This document shows, one piece after another, positions 1 through 9,504 of a stretch of 64,000 nt of DNA (position 1 is its first letter; the number at the start of each line of letters is the position of its first letter). The position numbers were made by a program, and so were the translations under genes. This DNA is from Bradyrhizobium sp. AT1 (GTDB lineage Bacteria > Pseudomonadota > Alphaproteobacteria > Rhizobiales > Xanthobacteraceae), in assembly GCF_001590795.1 (NCBI RefSeq), contig NZ_JXDL01000001.1, positions 3,454,738-3,518,737 of the forward strand, in the 5' to 3' direction. The notes beneath the pieces were generated by a model. The model did no database searches. It was not told where the DNA came from and saw nothing but the letters and a program-made list of their open reading frames with translations.

Positions 1-1019
1 GATCCGGCGTCGCGCGTCCTCTGCTGATCCTTGCCTTCGGCCATCATCTGGTGCCGAACTCCTCGCCGCCGACGACCGACGAAGCGCGGCAGCGGTTCGC
101 CGATTACGCGGCGGCAGCGGCGCAATCGGTTCTGCCGCAGCATCCGCTCTTCGAGCTTTGGAACGAGTGGAATCTGGCGGCGAAGAAGGACGCCGCGTTC
201 TCACCGGAGAACTATCTGGCGCTCGCGCAAGTCGCGCGGCCGGCGGTCAAGCGGGTCGCGCCGAATGCGCCTTTCCTGGTCGGCGCGCTCGGCGACGATC
301 CGGGCTGGATATGGACGGAGAAGATGCTGCGGACCGGCATCCTTCAATATGCCGACGGCGCTTCGATCCATCTCTACAATTTCTGCATGGGCCCGAGCAA
401 ACGCACCTCGGCCGAAATCATCGATCGGGTCACGGCGTTTCACCGTCTCGTCGGCCAGGCGAGCGGAAACCCCGACTTCCCAATCTATATCACCGAGACA
501 GGCTGGACCACGGCCAGCAACAAATGCGGCGTCAGCGAGCAGGCCCAGGCCGACAATACGGCGCAGCTGATCCTGTGGGCATCGACCGCGACGCGCTGGC
601 TCAAGGGCATGTGGCTCTACGAGCTCAAGGACAGTGGAAAGAATCCGTCGGAGCTGGAGGACAATTTCGGGCTCTATCGTTTCGACAATTCGCCGAAGCC
701 TGTTGCCTGTGCCGCCCAGGGTGCCTGGGCCTTCGTTCGCTCCAGCCTGAGTTCCGAGCGGCGCGAGCTCGCCAGCGGCGTCGTGTCGATCAACGCATCG
801 ACGGCTTCCGGCGGCAGGGTTGCGGTCTGGTCCGAGGCTCCGGACCGGCACTACGAAATCCGGCTCAAGGGCGATCAGCCAAGCGCAAGCTTCGCGATGC
901 CGTGCGACCAGACGGCAAGGCCCGCGTCCGGGGTCTGGATTCCCGTCTCGAGCACACCGGTCCTGATTGCAGCCAATGACAGTGCCGTTCCTGCCCTGGA
1001 GATCAGGCCGGCGCGGTAG
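1..1019 (+). CDS. Glycoside hydrolase, clan-A-like (5' end outside window)
   Basis: The reading frame is open from the first codon of the window (base 3), so the gene begins upstream; the GTG at 51 is probably internal. The protein has the two signatures of a retaining (beta/alpha)8-barrel glycosidase: LWNEWN around bases 156-173, whose Glu would be the acid/base, and ITETGW near base 490, whose Glu would be the nucleophile, followed by a WLYELKD stretch. The last 80 or so residues look like a small beta-rich accessory domain. It resembles the N-terminal domain of the secreted protein at 4206-8114, which has the same order of signatures. It stands just upstream of a GT4 glycosyltransferase and a flippase, so a role in trimming a polysaccharide made by this locus is a reasonable inference. 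The exact GH family and substrate cannot be told from sequence reading alone. Confidence 0.8.
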   Translation, partial: SGVARPLLILAFGHHLVPNSSPPTTDEARQRFADYAAAAAQSVLPQHPLFELWNEWNLAAKKDAAFSPENYLALAQVARPAVKRVAPNAPFLVGALGDDPGWIWTEKMLRTGILQYADGASIHLYNFCMGPSKRTSAEIIDRVTAFHRLVGQASGNPDFPIYITETGWTTASNKCGVSEQAQADNTAQLILWASTATRWLKGMWLYELKDSGKNPSELEDNFGLYRFDNSPKPVACAAQGAWAFVRSSLSSERRELASGVVSINASTASGGRVAVWSEAPDRHYEIRLKGDQPSASFAMPCDQTARPASGVWIPVSSTPVLIAANDSAVPALEIRPAR

Positions 1020-1051
1020 ATGCGATTTTTTGCAGACATGAGGTTGACGCG

Positions 1052-2329
1052 ATGAAAGTTCTTTTGACATCCACGCTTTATCCGACGCCTCAGGCCCCGA
1101 AGATCGTCGGCGGCGCAGAGATTTTCGCGCGGCGCTTCGCCGAAGGGCTGGTTCAGCGCGGTGACGAGGTGGAAGTGATCCGGGCTGCCTCCTCACCCGA
1201 GCAGGCGCACGAAAGCTGCAACGGCATCAACGTCTATTCCGCACCGGTGCAGAACATCTATATGCCCTTCACGGAGCAGAAGAACGTTGCGCTACGCAGC
1301 ATCTGGCACGCCGTCGACGACTGGCGGATGCAGGCGCCCCTGGTCGCCGAACGCATCCGGGCCTTCAAGCCCGATGTGCTGCACTCCAACAATTTGTCGG
1401 GCCTCACCACCGCGATCTGGCGCGTCGCCGCCCAGCTCGGCGTTCCCGTGCTTCATACGCTTCACGACTATTATCTGACCTGCCCGCGCTGCTCCCGTTT
1501 CGACAAGGGGCGGTCCTGCGAGCACACCTGCACGAGCTGCAAGCTTCTGACCTTTCATCGCAAGCGCGCCACGCATTGGCTCAGCGCCGTGGTCGGCGTG
1601 AGCGAGCGCGTCCTGTCCATTCACACCGACATGGGCATGTTCGCCGAGACGCCGATCCGCACCGTGATCCGCAACGCCTCCACCGAGCCGCCCCGCGCGC
1701 CCTATCCTCGTCCGGTCTGCACCACGGAAGTGACGTTCGGATTTATCGGCCGCCTCACGGAGGAAAAGGGCATCGACAATCTGATGCGGGCGCTGGCGCT
1801 GCTACCTCCGGATCGCATCCGCATGATGATCGCCGGCCGCGTCAGCGACGAGGAGCAACGACGCCTCAGGGCGCTCGCCCCCGATGCGCGGATCGAGTTC
1901 ATGGGCTTCGTGGTGCCGGACGATTTCTACAAGCAAGTGGACGTGGTGATCGCCCCATCGATCTGGCACGACCCCGGCCCGCTCGTCGTCGCCGACGCCA
2001 AGGCGGCCGGCAGGCCGCTGCTCGGAACGCGCTTTGGCGGCATGCCCGAGGTCATTGAGCACGGCATCACCGGCTGGCTGACCGAAGCCGATCCCGAATC
2101 TTTGGCCGAGAGCATGCTGGCGGTCGCGGCCGATCCGCACAAGATCGACGAGATCAGCCGGCGCCTCATCGCCGATACCAACAAGTGGATATTTGCCGAC
2201 GTGCTGTCTTCATACAAGAGCCTGTATGAACAATTGCGCGAACAGCGGATGTCGCACTTGCGCGCGGCCACGACCGAAGCGCCACAGGGGCCGGCGGTCG
2301 TCGGCGAGGAACGCCTCATTCCGCGATGA
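1052..2329 (+). CDS. GT4-family glycosyltransferase
   Basis: The 425-residue protein has a GT-B layout. The N-terminal Rossmann half opens with KVLLTSTLYPTP and a glycine pair (VGGAEIFARRFAEGL) typical of GT4 enzymes. The C-terminal half has FGFIGRLTEEKGIDNLMRAL, IAGRVSDEEQ, and the sugar-nucleotide site region APSIWHDPGPLVVADAKAAG. A cysteine-rich stretch in the middle (about residues 145-168, with CPRCSRF and CEHTCTSCK) looks like a zinc-binding insertion, seen in some GT4 proteins. It would transfer a sugar from a nucleotide donor onto the growing lipid-linked repeat unit on the cytoplasmic face. Its stop overlaps the next start (ATGA at 2326-2329), so the flippase is translationally coupled. 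Donor and linkage are unknown. Confidence 0.9.
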   Translation: MKVLLTSTLYPTPQAPKIVGGAEIFARRFAEGLVQRGDEVEVIRAASSPEQAHESCNGINVYSAPVQNIYMPFTEQKNVALRSIWHAVDDWRMQAPLVAERIRAFKPDVLHSNNLSGLTTAIWRVAAQLGVPVLHTLHDYYLTCPRCSRFDKGRSCEHTCTSCKLLTFHRKRATHWLSAVVGVSERVLSIHTDMGMFAETPIRTVIRNASTEPPRAPYPRPVCTTEVTFGFIGRLTEEKGIDNLMRALALLPPDRIRMMIAGRVSDEEQRRLRALAPDARIEFMGFVVPDDFYKQVDVVIAPSIWHDPGPLVVADAKAAGRPLLGTRFGGMPEVIEHGITGWLTEADPESLAESMLAVAADPHKIDEISRRLIADTNKWIFADVLSSYKSLYEQLREQRMSHLRAATTEAPQGPAVVGEERLIPR

Positions 2330-3717
2330 CACGCCTCCTCGCCATGGCGGGCTACGTCTATCAGAGCGCCGCGGCGATCATCCTGATCTTCGCGATCAGC
2401 CATCTGTTGCCCGCCGCCGACTACACCAGCTTTTCGCTGGCGCTGGCCTCGAGCCAATTGCTCTGCGTGCTGATGTTCGAGTGGCTGCAGCTCGCCGGGC
2501 TGCGTTTTCTGGCCGCAGCCGGGGAGACCGAGGCGGCCCGGCTGAGGCGGTCACTGTTTGCGGCGGGCCTGTCGAGTGCGGGCGCGCTGATCGTGGTCGG
2601 GAGCTGCGCGTCCCTGGCAACCGCGCTTCCGGCGGGAATCATCGCGTTGGGCCTTGGCATATCCGTGCTTCAGGGCCTGACCGACCTCTACTTCCTGTCG
2701 GTGCGTCTGTCCGACCGGCTCGGCGTTGCGTCTTCTCTCCTTGCGCTGCGTGCCACCGCGCTTCTGGCCGGCGCCGCCGCGGGGGGCGTGATTTCAGGGA
2801 CGGCTGAAGCTGCGCTGCTGGGGATCGCGGCGGGCCATTTGCTGGGCCTCGTCGCCGGGCTCGTTGCATACCGCACGCCGCTGCAGCGCGCCTCGTTGCA
2901 GACGATGCTGGCGGACTGGAAGATTTTCGCCGGCTACGGCATGCTGGCGGCGGGCGCCTCCGTGATCCATCTGTCGGTGCCGGTGCTGCTCCGTGTCATC
3001 ATCATCGGCCGGCTGGGCGCGACGGGTGCAGGTGCCGGATTTTCGATCGCGCTCGACCTGCTGCAACGTCCGTTCTGGGTCCTCAACGCCGCGATCCACA
3101 CCGTGAGCTATCCCGAATTGGTCAAGGACTTCGAACACGGGACCGTCGTGAAGTCGGTTCAATCGGCCCGGCGGATGTTCGAATTCATGATCTGCACGAC
3201 CCTCGTGCTGCTCGGCGGCCTGGTCGGCTTCATTCCGGATGCCGCCCGTATCCTGGTGCCGCGGGAGAGCCTCGACGGCTTCCTGGCGACGGCGCCCACC
3301 GTGGCCGCCTTCTATTTCCTGCACACGCATCTTCAGGCGACCATCGCGGTGGTTCCACACCTGGAGAAGCTCGCGACCCGGCTCGTGGTCGTCGCGGCCG
3401 GTCAGCTCGCGATCGTCGCAGCCGTCGCGCTCGTCGCGGTGTGGGCCGGACTGTCGCCGCGACAGGCCGTCGGCTGCGCTGCGCTCGCGACCCTTGCCAC
3501 GATCCTTGCCGCGCTCGGTCCGACCCTGCGGTTCGAGGCATTCCCGCGCTGGTCGTTGGTCATGCAGGCCCTGGCGGCCGCCATCCTGATCGGATCGCTC
3601 GCTGCGATGCCGACCGGGCCCGCGACATGGCTCGCCGGAAAGATCGTGATCGCTGCGCTCGCGACGGCGGTCATCGGATGGCGCGGGGATTTTCTGATGC
3701 TGGCCCGCCGCGGCTAA
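2326..3717 (+). CDS. Polysaccharide flippase, Wzx-like (MOP/PST superfamily)
   Basis: A 463-residue, very hydrophobic protein with about 12-14 likely membrane helices spread over its whole length and no large soluble domain, the size and pattern of Wzx-type repeat-unit flippases. The N-terminus (YVYQSAAAIILIFAISHLLP then DYTSFSLALASSQLL) matches the usual first two helices of polysaccharide biosynthesis proteins. It overlaps the preceding glycosyltransferase by four bases. A second Wzx-like gene lies at 10886-12343, so the locus has two candidate flippases; they may serve different polymers or one may be spare. An inverted repeat just after the stop (GTCGCA at 3721-3726 with TGCGAC at 3735-3740) is too weak to call a terminator. 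Confidence 0.85.
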   Translation: MTRLLAMAGYVYQSAAAIILIFAISHLLPAADYTSFSLALASSQLLCVLMFEWLQLAGLRFLAAAGETEAARLRRSLFAAGLSSAGALIVVGSCASLATALPAGIIALGLGISVLQGLTDLYFLSVRLSDRLGVASSLLALRATALLAGAAAGGVISGTAEAALLGIAAGHLLGLVAGLVAYRTPLQRASLQTMLADWKIFAGYGMLAAGASVIHLSVPVLLRVIIIGRLGATGAGAGFSIALDLLQRPFWVLNAAIHTVSYPELVKDFEHGTVVKSVQSARRMFEFMICTTLVLLGGLVGFIPDAARILVPRESLDGFLATAPTVAAFYFLHTHLQATIAVVPHLEKLATRLVVVAAGQLAIVAAVALVAVWAGLSPRQAVGCAALATLATILAALGPTLRFEAFPRWSLVMQALAAAILIGSLAAMPTGPATWLAGKIVIAALATAVIGWRGDFLMLARRG

Positions 3718-4205
3718 TTCGTCGCATCCGGACTTGCGACGCCGATCGAGTTCCGGATCAATCTCCGCAACGAGCGCCTGCACCAATCCTGGGCACCTAC
3801 AACCAAAACGGGTACATTATAAAATATAGCCGCTCATCGAAGCGGCATCTGCGAACTTCGCATGCAAGAAAACCGGTGCGTTGCTCGAAATCACGAGACA
3901 AAGATACTCCGAACGCGGACAAGCGGGCCGCATCGCATCGTCGAACGAATCCATCTCGCGAGCGATGCGCATATATATTCAGCACCGCATTTCCTGAAAA
4001 TCACGAAAGCGCCTTCCTCACGTCATCCTGCCCTGGCATCGCATTCCTATTCTGCTGCACAGAGAGCGATTCTGTTCCTGCACAAGGAACCCAAGTTCGC
4101 TCGCGATTTGTAGCTTCGATTTTTATCTGAAATTCACACTCGACAGAGAAGCTTGAACGCAAATCCCTGCGAGCAATTTTGCTTGCGCTGAAACTCGAGT
4201 GTGCA
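3718..4205. promoter_or_regulatory. Intergenic control region ahead of the secreted glycosidase
   Basis: No credible gene. The stretch is clearly richer in A and T than its neighbours, for example ATATATATTC near 3970 and the run around 3812-3830, as promoter DNA usually is in such genomes. It probably holds the promoter of the 4206-8114 gene. No clear -35/-10 pair or operator could be fixed by eye. Confidence 0.4.
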
Positions 4206-7200
4206 ATGCCCGATCAAACCATCCTGTCCGCCAGCGGATTCATCAACTCCATCGGCGTCAACACGCATGCCGGCTTCGGGTGGACCGGCTACAACAATCT
4301 CGCGATGATGGTCGATGACCTCGAATATCTCGGCGTCACCCACCTCCGCGACGCGATGGGCACCAGCCCTGCCGCGCAACCCGTCGTCGACGGCCTGGCC
4401 GCCGCCGGCTACAAGTTCGACTTCCTGGTGTCGTCCGCCCTGCCCCAGACCGGCACAACCGGGTTGCAAAACTACATCGCCTCGCTCCAGAAGTTCGTGG
4501 CGAGCCACCCGGGCAGCATCAGCGCCATCGAGGGACTCAACGAGGCCAACCACCAGCCCTTCAGCTACAATGGCAGCTCGAGCCTGACGGCCGCGGCTCA
4601 GTTCCAGAGCGCGCTCTATCAGGCCGTCAACGCCAACGCCGCGCTCGGCAGCATCCCCGTCTACAATCTGTCACTGGCCTACAACGATCCGCAGGGCTAC
4701 AGCCAGCTCGGCAACATGTCGGGCTCGGTCGACTACGCCAACGCCCATGCCTATGTCAGCACCAGCCTGACAACCGGCAGCTCAATCTCGGCAACGCTGA
4801 GCGCGGTGATGGCCGCAGCCCCGGGAAAGCCCGTCGTCATCACCGAGACCGGCTACACCACGCAGGCCAACACCCAATATCTCGGCGTCAACGAGACGGT
4901 GCAGGCCAAATCGATCCTGAACACCCTGGTCGATGCCTACAAGGCCGGCGTCAGCGCGACTTATCTCTACGAGCTGTTCGACCGCGACTCCTCCGCCGGC
5001 AATACCAATCCCGAAGCCAATTTCGGACTGTTCAATTCCGACGGGTCGCCGAAGCTTGCCGCGACGGCCATTCACAATCTGACGACCGTTCTGGCCGACG
5101 ACGGCAAAGGCGGCCTGCAGCCGACTGATCCGTTGAACTACACGCTGAGCAACATGCCGGCCACCGGCAACAGCATGGTGCTCGGCAAGAGCAACGGCGC
5201 CTACGAGCTCGTCGTGTGGGCGGAGCCGAAGCTCTGGAACGATTCCACCGATACCGAGGTGTCCAACACGGCCCAGACGGTCAGCGTGAACCTCGGTGCC
5301 GTGCATCATTCGGTGAAGGTGTACGACACCCTGACGGGAACCACGGCGATCGCCAGCTATACCGACGTCAGCACGATCACGATTCCGGTCAGCGATCATC
5401 CCTTGATCATCGAGATCGACGCGCCGCCGGCCACCTCAACGCCGCCGGACACCAGGACCACCGTCAGCGGCACGGCGGCCGAGATCGTGCCGCAGCTGTC
5501 AGACCTGAGCGAGTCGACCGCGCTGCAGACCATCACGCTGACCGGCTCCCACGTGCTGCCGGTCGCCTCGAAGGCGACCATGGACTACATGATTGCGCAT
5601 TACGGCAGCGCCCTCTCCAAGATCCAGGGCGGCTACTCATTCTCGGTGACGAATGCGGCCGCGACCTGGAGCAACACCAAGACCTACGACGCCAGCGGAA
5701 AGCTGCTGTCGAAGTCCGACACCGGCCTCAATTCAAGCGGGCAGCCGGCCTCGACGACCGTCGCCTACACCGACGGCTCCAAGGACCTGATCAGCTACAC
5801 CAATGGCGTGCAGACCAAGTTCGTTCATGTCGGCACCGACGCAACGAGGACCACCGACACCTACAACACCGCCGGAATCCTGCTGAGCGAAGTGGTCCAG
5901 AAGTCGGACGGCTACTACTCCACCACGCTCTACACCAACGGCGTCAAGACGGCGGCCTACGTCAAGAATGCCGACGGCTCGCAGGACAATTACACCTACG
6001 GCATCACGGGCAAGAGCTTCACCACCCAGGTTCAGCATCTCGATGCCTCCGGGAAGGTCACCTCGGTGACCCGCAGCCATGCCGACGGCTCGCTGGACTC
6101 GACGCAGGTCTACAACAGCGACGGCAGCAGCGTGATCACGACCTACAGCGCCACGGGCGTCAAGCTGGTCGAGACGGCCTATCATGCCGACCACAGCAAG
6201 GACGTCTGGACCTACAACATCACGGGCCAGAACTACACGAGCGAGCACGACGTCTACAGCGACACCGGCTTCCTCACCAGCCTGACGCGCCTGCACAGCG
6301 ACGGCAGTCTCGCCTTCAAGCTCACCCAGACGACCGACGGCACCAAGACGACCGATTGGTACAATTCCGCCGGCACCCTCACCAGCGAGGTGGTGCAGAA
6401 GGCGGACGGCACTATGTCGACCACGACCTATAGCAACGGCGTCAAGACCAATACCTATGTGAAGAATGCCGACGGCAGCCAGGACAATTACGCCTTCGGC
6501 ATCACCGGCCAGAGCTACACCACACTGATCCAGCACGTCGATCCCTCGGGCAAGGTCACTGCCGTGACCCGCAAGCATGCCGACGGCACGCTCGACTATA
6601 CCCAGGTCATCAATAGCGACGGCAGCAGCGTCGTCACCAACTATGACGCTGCGGGAACGCGAACCAAGGAAACCGACTATCACGCCGACGGCAGCAAGGA
6701 CGTCTTCCTCTTCAACATCACCGGCCAGAACTACACGACCGAGCACGACATCTACGATGCGAGCGGCTTCCTCACCACGCTGATCCGCAAGCACGCCGAC
6801 GGCAGCATGGCGTTCAAGCTGGTGCAGAGCGCCGATGGCACCAAGACGACGGACTGGTACGACGCCAACGGCGTCCTCACCAGCGAGGTGTTCCAGAAGC
6901 CGAGCGGTTACAGCTCGACGACGGTGTACACCAACGGTGTGAAGACCGCGGCTTACATCACCAATGCCGACCAGAGCCACGACAATTACAGCTACAACAT
7001 CACCGGCCAGAGCTACACCACGCAGTACCAGCACCTCGACCCCTCAGGCCAGACCACCGAGGTGACCCGCTGGCATGCGGACAACTCGCTCGACTACACC
7101 CAAATCGTCAACAGCGACGGCAGCAGCGTGGTCACCAACTACGATGCATCCGGCGTCAAGAAGACGGAAACCGATTACCACGCCGACGGGTCGAAGGACG

Positions 7201-8114
7201 TCTTCCAGTTCAACGTCGTCGGCCAGACCTACACGAACGAGCACGACAGCTACGATTCGACCGGCTTCCTCACTCACATCGTTCGCACCCACGCCGACAA
7301 CAGCCTGGCCTTCACGCTGGAGCAGAGCGCCGACGGTACCAAGACCTCCGACTGGTATGATGCCAACGGCGTCATCACCAGCGAGGTGACGACCAAGAGC
7401 GATGGCTACAGCTCCACGACGGTCTATACCAGCGGCGTGAAGACTGCTGCCTATATCAAGAACGCCGATGGCACGTCGGACAACTGGAACTACAACGTCA
7501 CCGGGCAGTCCTACACTACCCAGCATCAGCACCTCGATGCCGCAGGCAAGCTGGTGGAGCTCACCCGGACTCACGCCGACGGCACCCTGGACTATACCCA
7601 GGTGATCCACGACGACGGCAGCAAGCTGACCGACATCTACAACAGCGCCGGCACCAAGACCCAGGAGATCGCCAACAACGCCGACGGCTCGAAGGATGTC
7701 TTCCTGTTCAACTTCAACGGACAGACCGGCACGACGCAGCACGAGAACTACAACTCCGCCAGCGCGTTGCAATTCTTCGACCAGACCAAGACCGACGGCA
7801 CCCACAACGTCACGGCCGTCGCCAGCGGCGTGACGATCCAGGGCGGAGCCGGCAACGACGTGTTCTCGGCGGCACCGAACTCGACCACCGTCGCCTACGA
7901 TCACGGCCAGGACCAGATCCTCAACTTCCAGGCCGGCGATGGCACGACTCACGACGTGGTCCAGATCTCGAAACTGCTGGCCGCGGACTACAGCCACCTG
8001 CAAATCACGCAGTCCGGCACGAACGCGCTCATCACATTCTCGGCCAATGATTCGATCCTGCTGAAGAATGTCTATGTCTCCAGCCTGACCAGCCACGACT
8101 TCGTATTCGTCTGA
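4206..8114 (+). CDS. Secreted glycosidase with tandem repeats and type I secretion tail
   Basis: A 1302-residue protein read from the ATG at 4206; a TTG at 4179 is an alternative, and neither has a strong ribosome site. Residues 10-310 form a clan-A-like glycosidase barrel with EGLNEAN (Glu about 113, acid/base) and VITETGY (Glu about 214, nucleophile), the same plan as the protein at 1-1019. Residues about 310-430 are a beta-sandwich-like linker. Residues about 550-1215 are four tandem units of exactly 166 residues, full of ADGS, YTTQ and ITGQ motifs. The end has one RTX-like GGAGNDVF motif and a tail finishing LTSHDFVFV. There is no N-terminal signal peptide, which fits export by a type I (HlyB/HlyD/TolC) system. 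Setting within the polysaccharide locus suggests it acts outside the cell on the polymer made there; substrate is unknown. Confidence 0.85.
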   Translation: MPDQTILSASGFINSIGVNTHAGFGWTGYNNLAMMVDDLEYLGVTHLRDAMGTSPAAQPVVDGLAAAGYKFDFLVSSALPQTGTTGLQNYIASLQKFVASHPGSISAIEGLNEANHQPFSYNGSSSLTAAAQFQSALYQAVNANAALGSIPVYNLSLAYNDPQGYSQLGNMSGSVDYANAHAYVSTSLTTGSSISATLSAVMAAAPGKPVVITETGYTTQANTQYLGVNETVQAKSILNTLVDAYKAGVSATYLYELFDRDSSAGNTNPEANFGLFNSDGSPKLAATAIHNLTTVLADDGKGGLQPTDPLNYTLSNMPATGNSMVLGKSNGAYELVVWAEPKLWNDSTDTEVSNTAQTVSVNLGAVHHSVKVYDTLTGTTAIASYTDVSTITIPVSDHPLIIEIDAPPATSTPPDTRTTVSGTAAEIVPQLSDLSESTALQTITLTGSHVLPVASKATMDYMIAHYGSALSKIQGGYSFSVTNAAATWSNTKTYDASGKLLSKSDTGLNSSGQPASTTVAYTDGSKDLISYTNGVQTKFVHVGTDATRTTDTYNTAGILLSEVVQKSDGYYSTTLYTNGVKTAAYVKNADGSQDNYTYGITGKSFTTQVQHLDASGKVTSVTRSHADGSLDSTQVYNSDGSSVITTYSATGVKLVETAYHADHSKDVWTYNITGQNYTSEHDVYSDTGFLTSLTRLHSDGSLAFKLTQTTDGTKTTDWYNSAGTLTSEVVQKADGTMSTTTYSNGVKTNTYVKNADGSQDNYAFGITGQSYTTLIQHVDPSGKVTAVTRKHADGTLDYTQVINSDGSSVVTNYDAAGTRTKETDYHADGSKDVFLFNITGQNYTTEHDIYDASGFLTTLIRKHADGSMAFKLVQSADGTKTTDWYDANGVLTSEVFQKPSGYSSTTVYTNGVKTAAYITNADQSHDNYSYNITGQSYTTQYQHLDPSGQTTEVTRWHADNSLDYTQIVNSDGSSVVTNYDASGVKKTETDYHADGSKDVFQFNVVGQTYTNEHDSYDSTGFLTHIVRTHADNSLAFTLEQSADGTKTSDWYDANGVITSEVTTKSDGYSSTTVYTSGVKTAAYIKNADGTSDNWNYNVTGQSYTTQHQHLDAAGKLVELTRTHADGTLDYTQVIHDDGSKLTDIYNSAGTKTQEIANNADGSKDVFLFNFNGQTGTTQHENYNSASALQFFDQTKTDGTHNVTAVASGVTIQGGAGNDVFSAAPNSTTVAYDHGQDQILNFQAGDGTTHDVVQISKLLAADYSHLQITQSGTNALITFSANDSILLKNVYVSSLTSHDFVFV
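5859..7850 (+). repeat. Four tandem 498-bp coding repeats (166 residues each)
   Basis: Equivalent codons of the TDWYxxxG motif fall at 5859, 6357, 6855 and 7353, a spacing of exactly 498 bases each time. Each unit splits into two related parts of about 72 and 94 residues, both opening with an ADGSxD motif followed by ITGQxYTT. The fourth unit decays near its end, into the RTX-like tail. The strict period with no indels points to recent or gene-conversion-maintained duplication. Confidence 0.9.
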
Positions 8115-8142
8115 GCACTGCCCAAACGGGCGCCAACGTCGC

Positions 8143-8168
8143 AGGGGCCGGGACCACGTCCCGCCCCT
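8143..8168 (+). terminator. Hairpin after the secreted glycosidase gene
   Basis: AGGGGCCGGGAC pairs with GTCCCGCCCCT across a three-base loop with one bulge, 28 bases after the stop. The T tract that follows (GTTCGCTTTCC) is weak, so this is a probable rather than certain intrinsic terminator. Confidence 0.55.
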
Positions 8169-8352
8169 GTTCGCTTTCCCAGGGACCTGCCTCATCGATG
8201 AGCAGGCAGCAAACTGCCATCCGCAATTGGATGGGTCCCATGAATTCTGACGCAGTGCCGCGACTGCCCGCATCGGCCCGATGCGCTCAGCGAACTTGCG
8301 TCACAATTCGACTCTAGAAGAAAGGCGAACCGCGCAAGGACTCCGAGGCCCG

Positions 8353-9480
8353 ATGCAAGCCAGTGAAGCAAGACGTTTTGTCGTTCTCGACTTCTACCGC
8401 TTCGTCGCCGCGCTCGGGGTCTTCATCTTCCACCTGAAGCTGATCGACACGGGCATCTCGCCGGCCTGGAACGGCTCCTACGGCCTGTTCGTCGACATGT
8501 TCTTCATCCTGTCCGGCTTCGTGATCTCCTACTCCTATCCGTCCGACGCGCGCGGCGTGCGCGCCTATTCCCGTTTCATGATCCGCCGCATCGCGCGGAT
8601 CTATCCGCTGCATCTCTTGAGCCTGCTCATCTTCGTCGTGCTGATCGCTGTCGGCCTCGAGCGTACGGCGCGGTCGACCCCGCTGGACTTCCTGTACAAC
8701 CTCCTTCTCCTCCAGGCCTGGGGCGTTACCGACCATCTCAGCTTCAACTCGCCGTCCTGGTCGATCAGCGCGGAATTCTTCTGCTATCTGATCTTTCCGC
8801 TGTTGATGCTGTTTGCGCGCAAGCTGCATCCGCTGGCGCTCGCTGCCGTGGTCGCGGCGCTCTATCTGGTCCTGGCCCACGGCCATCTGCCGATCTGGCA
8901 GGAGCGGTCGCAGATGTACGGCGCCAATTATGACTATGGCATGCTCCGCGCGCTGCCGAGCTTCCTGAACGGCATCCTGCTCGCGATCCTGTTCCGAATG
9001 TCGCAGCCCTACCGGCAGAAGCGGGTGGTTTTCGCCGGCATCGCCACGTTCGGCATCTCCGTGCTCGTCCTCAACGTGTTCGCCAAGCCGGACCTTGCCA
9101 TTCTGCTGTTCTCCTGCGCCATCCTGCTGACCGCCGTCGGCGAAAGCGCTTTCGTCCAGTTCCCCGGCGCCCGCCTGCTTGGGCGGCTCGGCAACACATC
9201 ATACGCGATCTACATGCTGCACGATGCTTTGCTCATTGCGGTGTTCAAGCCGTTGTGGACCTGGCTCGGACTGGGCCCGGATCAGTTCGGCCTCTTCGCC
9301 CTCGCCTGCTGCGTGGTGCTGACGATCATCGCGGACCGCACCTACGCCTATTTCGAGAATCCGGCACGGCGCCTCGTCAATCGCTTGGCCGACACCGGGC
9401 TGGTATCCTCCCGCAAGGTCCGGCCGGTGGCGGCCGAGACGTCCCTGCGCTTCGAGAACCCCGAGCGGGCGGTCAACTGA
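8353..9480 (+). CDS. Acyltransferase-3 family membrane protein
   Basis: A 375-residue integral membrane enzyme of the acyltransferase-3 (OafA/ExoZ-type) family, which moves acetyl or other acyl groups onto surface sugars. The family hallmarks are present: VVLDFYRFVAALGVFIFH at the start (R-x10-H motif), VDMFFILSGFVISYSY in the second helix, RRIARIYPLH after it, SPSWSISAEFFCYLIF in the middle, and NTSYAIYMLHDALL near the end. About ten hydrophobic helices follow that plan. I chose the ATG at 8353 because the conserved domain begins about ten residues later; an ATG at 8281 would add 24 poorly conserved residues. It is one of four such enzymes in the locus. It converges with the next gene, with only 24 bases between stops. 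Confidence 0.88.
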   Translation: MQASEARRFVVLDFYRFVAALGVFIFHLKLIDTGISPAWNGSYGLFVDMFFILSGFVISYSYPSDARGVRAYSRFMIRRIARIYPLHLLSLLIFVVLIAVGLERTARSTPLDFLYNLLLLQAWGVTDHLSFNSPSWSISAEFFCYLIFPLLMLFARKLHPLALAAVVAALYLVLAHGHLPIWQERSQMYGANYDYGMLRALPSFLNGILLAILFRMSQPYRQKRVVFAGIATFGISVLVLNVFAKPDLAILLFSCAILLTAVGESAFVQFPGARLLGRLGNTSYAIYMLHDALLIAVFKPLWTWLGLGPDQFGLFALACCVVLTIIADRTYAYFENPARRLVNRLADTGLVSSRKVRPVAAETSLRFENPERAVN

Positions 9481-9504
9481 CGCCCGCCGCAAACATCTGA
9501 ATGC

